Shown here one piece after another: positions 37,701-40,332 of a DNA stretch of 40,332 bases (position 1 is the first letter of the stretch; each line of letters opens with the position of its first letter). The stretch is from positions 1 through 40,332 of the forward strand of contig JAHIRB010000032.1 in the NCBI GenBank assembly GCA_018818885.1, written 5' to 3'. The stretch is from Patescibacteria group bacterium (GTDB taxonomy: Bacteria > Patescibacteriota > Patescibacteriia > Buchananbacterales > SURF-54). The notes under the pieces were generated by a model, which was given only the letters and a program-made list of their open reading frames with translations, was not told where the DNA came from and made no database searches. The position numbers were made by a program, and so were the translations under genes.

Positions 37701-40196
37701 ATAGAACAAGACTTAGCTGATCTTGTACCATTTGTCAAAGATATAGATCCTACCCGTCTGGTTTACTTTGAAGCTGATTTAGATCCAATGGGTGCAGCTG
37801 ATGTAATTGGTTTGCACTATCCTAATGAATTTCCTGCAAATTACGATTTTCCAAATACTGCAAGTTGGATTGATGGACCAGTAAACAGACCCTACATGTA
37901 TATTGACGGCTGGGAGTGGCAAAAAGATAAACCTTTATATATTGGCGAGTTTGGATGGGTCTATGATCTACGTAATGATCCATATGCAATTTTGTTTGGT
38001 GATGCTGCTTATAACGACCCTCAATATTACCGTGGCAATACTTTTCAATCAAGTTATTATAGAAATTTAGCGCGTGCAGAAATATTTGAAATGCAAATCC
38101 AAGCCTACAGAGAAAGAAATGTATCTGCAATTGCACCTTGGAGTATTTTTGACGATGCAAGTATACCGCTTCGTGATGAGTTAGATTTAAACTTACCAGA
38201 TAACTTGTTATACGATACAGTAAAACGCACTTTTGAACCAATTAGATTTTTTATTAAGAATTACGATAAAACTTTCTTTAGCAAACAAAAGGTTAGAAGA
38301 GATATAGTTGTACACAACGATGTTGCGCAAGACTCTAATTTAACTTTTGTATGGCGTTTCAATGGATCGCAAGACCAACGTACAGATAATTTGAATCCAG
38401 GGCAAAAGAAAAATTTTAGTTTTACCATACAAATGCCGGAGGTTTCACAAAAAACCCTAATTGATCTAGAAATGAAATTATATAAAGATTCAGAAATGAT
38501 ATTTTCCGAAACAAAAACTTATAGTGTCTTTCCAAAAGAGAAAGTAAATATTTCTGAATATAAAATCGGTTTGTATGATCCGCTTCTTGCTAATTATACA
38601 ATGTTAAAAAACAGTAATATTAAATATGAATTTGTTGATAGCTTAGAAGATGTTGCATCTGATTTAGATATTCTAATTATCGGCGCATATTCTCTAAACC
38701 AAGAAACATCAATTGACATCAACGCTCTTAATCTATTAGTTGAAAACGGTCTAAATGTTTTAGTTTTAGAACAACAATATCTACCCCAAGGTTTTGGTCT
38801 AGAACTCGATGATGCACCTGCAACCATGTCATTTAAGCGAGCAACGGATAGTACCATATTTAATGGACTTTCCGACGAAGATCTAAAATTTTGGCGAGGT
38901 GATAACTATATCATTAATAAAAATATCATAAACCCAATGTTTGGCAATCTAAAGGTTATCGTTGATAGCGGAAACATTAACGGTTTAGTTTATTCACCAA
39001 TACTCGAAATTCCAAAAAATCAAGGAAAGTATATTTTTAGCCAACTTGTAGTTGGGCAAAAATACTACGTCGAGCCAGTTGCTAGAAAACTATTCCAAAA
39101 TTTAGTTAGTTCTTCTTTGGAGAACAAAAATCCATTTATAGATTTGGGGGTAATGACCGATGATAGTAATTTAATTGGGTACTTAAACCAAAACCAAGTA
39201 AGCTATTCACACATCAGTACTGATGTCGATTTAAGTAATTACGAAGTTATATTAATTAGCGGCTCAAACAACATGTGGAATACCATTGTTGATAATATCA
39301 ATGCATTGAATTTCTATGTTGCCACTGGCGGTAAACTAGTACTACATAATCTAAGCGAAAATAATTACAATAATTTATCCGAATTGATCGCAAGTGACTA
39401 TATTGCAAACGACGTTCAAATGTATCCAGTCTTTATCAACGACGTTAACGATCTAAATTCTGGTTTAAGTAATTATGATTTGCATTGGCTAAAAAATTAT
39501 CAAGTTAAACAAGATACATACAATACAGTGCTTGTTGAAAATTTTGACCTCGCGAATTATCAAACAATCGAGGCAGAAGATTTCTTAACCAGAACTCAGC
39601 ATACAAAAAATCAAAATGGGAGAATTCTAATTTATGTTAATGGTTACATAGAAGAAAATATAAACTTTGAGACAGGAGAAACTCTACCACACACCTTTGG
39701 CATTTCTGCTATGGGAACCCAAGCTGGCAGCATATATCCGATCATGGTTGTAAAGTTAGATGGTTTCGAAGTCAATCGCTTTTATATAGATAGTGATGAT
39801 TGGAGCACGTATACATTTACAACGAATGTTGACCCTGGTGAACATACATTAAGAATCGAATTTATCAATTACGCCAATGTCGATGGCACCAACAGACATC
39901 TTTATTTAGATAAGCTAATGTTTGGAGAAAAAATTAATGAAGATAATGTTGTACTCCTTACACGTCCTGGCGCTTTAGCTCAGATAAATAAAGAAATAGG
40001 CTCAATAATTATTGATAATATTAAATGGGATACAGAAACTGATAATCCTGAAAGAGCAAATAATTATATCTCAAATTTATTGACAAATCTAAATATTAGA
40101 ATGGGGGATGTTCCCAAACCACCTGTCGTTATTACTCAATGCGGAACTACTATTACCGAAAATGCTGTACTCACTTCCGATTTAACAAGTGCCTAG
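34704..40196 (+). CDS. Giant secreted protein: two beta-helix domains, MopE-type motif, GH2 glycosidase, carbohydrate-binding module
   Basis: 1830 aa. Signal peptide 1-33 (IIFSLTLLLVFSYFLLVPVNA). Residues ~38-260 and ~297-525 are two NosD-type right-handed beta-helices, each opening CGTTITEDTTLTQNL-like and LDC. Residues ~535-590 (DLDDDGYSVEGGACGVLDCNDDNSKINPSIEEICNNIDDDCDGEIDE) are a MopE-type motif. Then comes a GH2 enzyme: jelly roll (KVWYKKTFNV...DAQIYLNDQFVGSNLGGYEPFKF), Ig-like part, and TIM barrel with acid/base Glu988 in WSMENELL and nucleophile Glu1082 in YIGEFGW. Near 1670-1760 GTQAGSIYPIMVVKLDGFEV...GEHTLRIEFIN resembles a xylan-type CBM. The protein ends CGTTITENAVLTSDLTSA, the first strand of a third beta-helix, so it looks truncated. 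It likely cleaves beta-glycans outside the cell. Confidence 0.88.
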   Translation: MYSSNSLKVNKLIIFSLTLLLVFSYFLLVPVNAAEVTSCGTTITEDTTLTQNLTSGGEDCITIGGNNITLDCAGFSISGAGSGNGIYMHTKTGVTIQNCTISNFTDGIYSLFGSYTADSNTFQNNIEGGIDARYGGGVTITNNTFNNNTSYGIYHSSLDISTISNNTITNNTDWGLYLSSSTNITATGNTITNNEYGFLTINGVFTASNNDISNNTINIRSTWTAASPTNPTITNNYWGTTSCNDIEGKLQGVDVTLTYEPFLDTENGNPMECPTDTVGSNTTDLTEEEPQAPVSAVPITGCSTIIEDSVLTQDINSSEGNCIIIDASNVILDCNNHTITGPGSNYGVYIAHQTGVTVQNCTISNFTDGIYSLASSFTSDTNTFQNNIEGGIDARYSGNFTIANNTFGNNGTYGIYHSGVDVSTITNNTITNNPWGVYLSNTTNVTASDNTITGGDYGFLTTNSTYTANNNDIYNNTFNIRHVWNAENPVDPKISLNYWGSIDCNEIQSKLSPESLAFDPYLGSDGTQLTCETEVECTDLDDDGYSVEGGACGVLDCNDDNSKINPSIEEICNNIDDDCDGEIDEEEVCGSIVEVKKMLLDGEWQYQEVETLAYPAPTAGWQTISVPSYLEGYTGEKVWYKKTFNVTEIAPLMNLNFSGVKYDAQIYLNDQFVGSNLGGYEPFKFEISDYLVLGKNTLYVGVTDWTATFNEQVDMSQAKNKFDAVNYPIDVVTSAVGNYYYYYGIWDSVYLESYPEAYIDNVFIQTSYRKNKITVSLDLTNDSRNTKFISVHNNILDVNGNVVKTLREQVFELKSSTTKKIILTERWDDPIYWSPDNPYLYTLQTQIVGTITGDTLNEINTKFGFREFWAKGINFYLNGIKTKVFGSSTPPPTKDLSREQITEILTNIKNGNNNTFRLHNQPWPQEWYEVADEIGLLTVMESAYFCNSSKNYDYEDPIFWENYRTHLQKNIDKLKNHPSIVFWSMENELLHCIGPSHSYIEQDLADLVPFVKDIDPTRLVYFEADLDPMGAADVIGLHYPNEFPANYDFPNTASWIDGPVNRPYMYIDGWEWQKDKPLYIGEFGWVYDLRNDPYAILFGDAAYNDPQYYRGNTFQSSYYRNLARAEIFEMQIQAYRERNVSAIAPWSIFDDASIPLRDELDLNLPDNLLYDTVKRTFEPIRFFIKNYDKTFFSKQKVRRDIVVHNDVAQDSNLTFVWRFNGSQDQRTDNLNPGQKKNFSFTIQMPEVSQKTLIDLEMKLYKDSEMIFSETKTYSVFPKEKVNISEYKIGLYDPLLANYTMLKNSNIKYEFVDSLEDVASDLDILIIGAYSLNQETSIDINALNLLVENGLNVLVLEQQYLPQGFGLELDDAPATMSFKRATDSTIFNGLSDEDLKFWRGDNYIINKNIINPMFGNLKVIVDSGNINGLVYSPILEIPKNQGKYIFSQLVVGQKYYVEPVARKLFQNLVSSSLENKNPFIDLGVMTDDSNLIGYLNQNQVSYSHISTDVDLSNYEVILISGSNNMWNTIVDNINALNFYVATGGKLVLHNLSENNYNNLSELIASDYIANDVQMYPVFINDVNDLNSGLSNYDLHWLKNYQVKQDTYNTVLVENFDLANYQTIEAEDFLTRTQHTKNQNGRILIYVNGYIEENINFETGETLPHTFGISAMGTQAGSIYPIMVVKLDGFEVNRFYIDSDDWSTYTFTTNVDPGEHTLRIEFINYANVDGTNRHLYLDKLMFGEKINEDNVVLLTRPGALAQINKEIGSIIIDNIKWDTETDNPERANNYISNLLTNLNIRMGDVPKPPVVITQCGTTITENAVLTSDLTSA

Positions 40197-40332
40197 ATTC
40201 GCATTTGAAACCGAACACTTGTAAAATAAAATTAGGATTTTAATTAAATAAAATAGTATAATGAAAAAAAAGAAAGAAGTTTGCTCATTTAAATAAAAAT
40301 GATAGAAATGAAATTAGCATTCTTTTAAGTAA
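40197..40332. other. Right-edge intergenic sequence
   Basis: AT-rich. TATAAT at 40257-40262 overlaps an ATG with an 11-codon frame (MKKKKEVCSFK); a downstream transcript may begin here and leave the window. No continuation of the third beta-helix domain was found in the bases after the stop. Confidence 0.3.

Noticed and set aside
1-40332. CRISPR array
   Set aside because: No regularly spaced direct repeats; the only long direct repeat has two copies 1.4 kb apart.
1-40332. UGA recoded to glycine, as in some candidate phyla
   Set aside because: All assigned genes are intact with UGA as stop; several end at UGA and none need readthrough.

Overview
The window looks like a chromosomal segment of an AT-rich, uncultured bacterium of the Candidate Phyla Radiation / Patescibacteria. 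This is an inference from several things: the small housekeeping genes, the TrmB-type regulator, the stand-alone UPF0102, UPF0235 and four-helix-bundle genes, the surface repeat domain ending the 33.1 kb gene, and the intergenic regions packed with palindromes. The standard bacterial code fits; no in-frame UGA is needed.

Layout. 1-0.95 kb: tail of an IS transposase, then two promoter/terminator-bounded structured RNA candidates. 0.95-3.5 kb: acyl-CoA synthetase and TrmB-like regulator, with face-to-face promoters against a small accessory operon (3.7-5.0 kb). 5.0-7.15 kb: terminators, a multibranched inverted-repeat element, an alpha/beta hydrolase, tRNA-Arg(CCT), a parS-like site, tRNA-Ala(GGC), and a tRNA-end-like repeat after each tRNA. 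7.2-13.8 kb: methyltransferase, RBBP9-like hydrolase, two small secreted proteins, thioredoxin and thioredoxin reductase, zinc-ribbon proteins and a mini ferritin-like protein. 14-16.1 kb: RNase HII, methyltransferase, membrane protein, YraN. 16.2-19.7 kb: ankyrin region carrying an intact IS1595-type element with an 8-bp target duplication and a perfect 78-bp direct repeat. 19.7-24.4 kb: four-helix-bundle protein, NusA, membrane pyrophosphatase. 24.4-26.6 kb: a second intact IS with a 9-bp target duplication inside a terminator hairpin, whose transposase seems to need slippage on an A8 run, then GC-richer minus-strand genes. 26.6-32.3 kb: response regulator, trigger factor, YhhQ-type transporter, MBL-fold nuclease, phosphodiesterase, a RAYT transposase with REP-like sequence inside its own reading frame, inositol-monophosphatase family protein and UPF0235. 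32.3-33.1 kb: a strongly promoted, very structured non-coding RNA candidate of about 450-570 nt. 33.1-40.2 kb: secreted surface proteins, including a giant beta-helix + GH2 + carbohydrate-binding protein.

Two gene styles are mixed. Core genes mostly lack a Shine-Dalgarno sequence and are spaced by quasi-palindromes made of permuted short words. Accessory genes (small secreted, ankyrin and Cys-rich proteins) mostly carry a strong AGGAGG-type site and often their own promoter and hairpin terminator, like self-contained cassettes. Secreted ankyrin proteins and giant glycan-active proteins suggest contact with other cells. The most unusual items are the large RNA at 32.4 kb, the slippage-type transposase, the RAYT/REP arrangement and the tRNA-end-like repeats.
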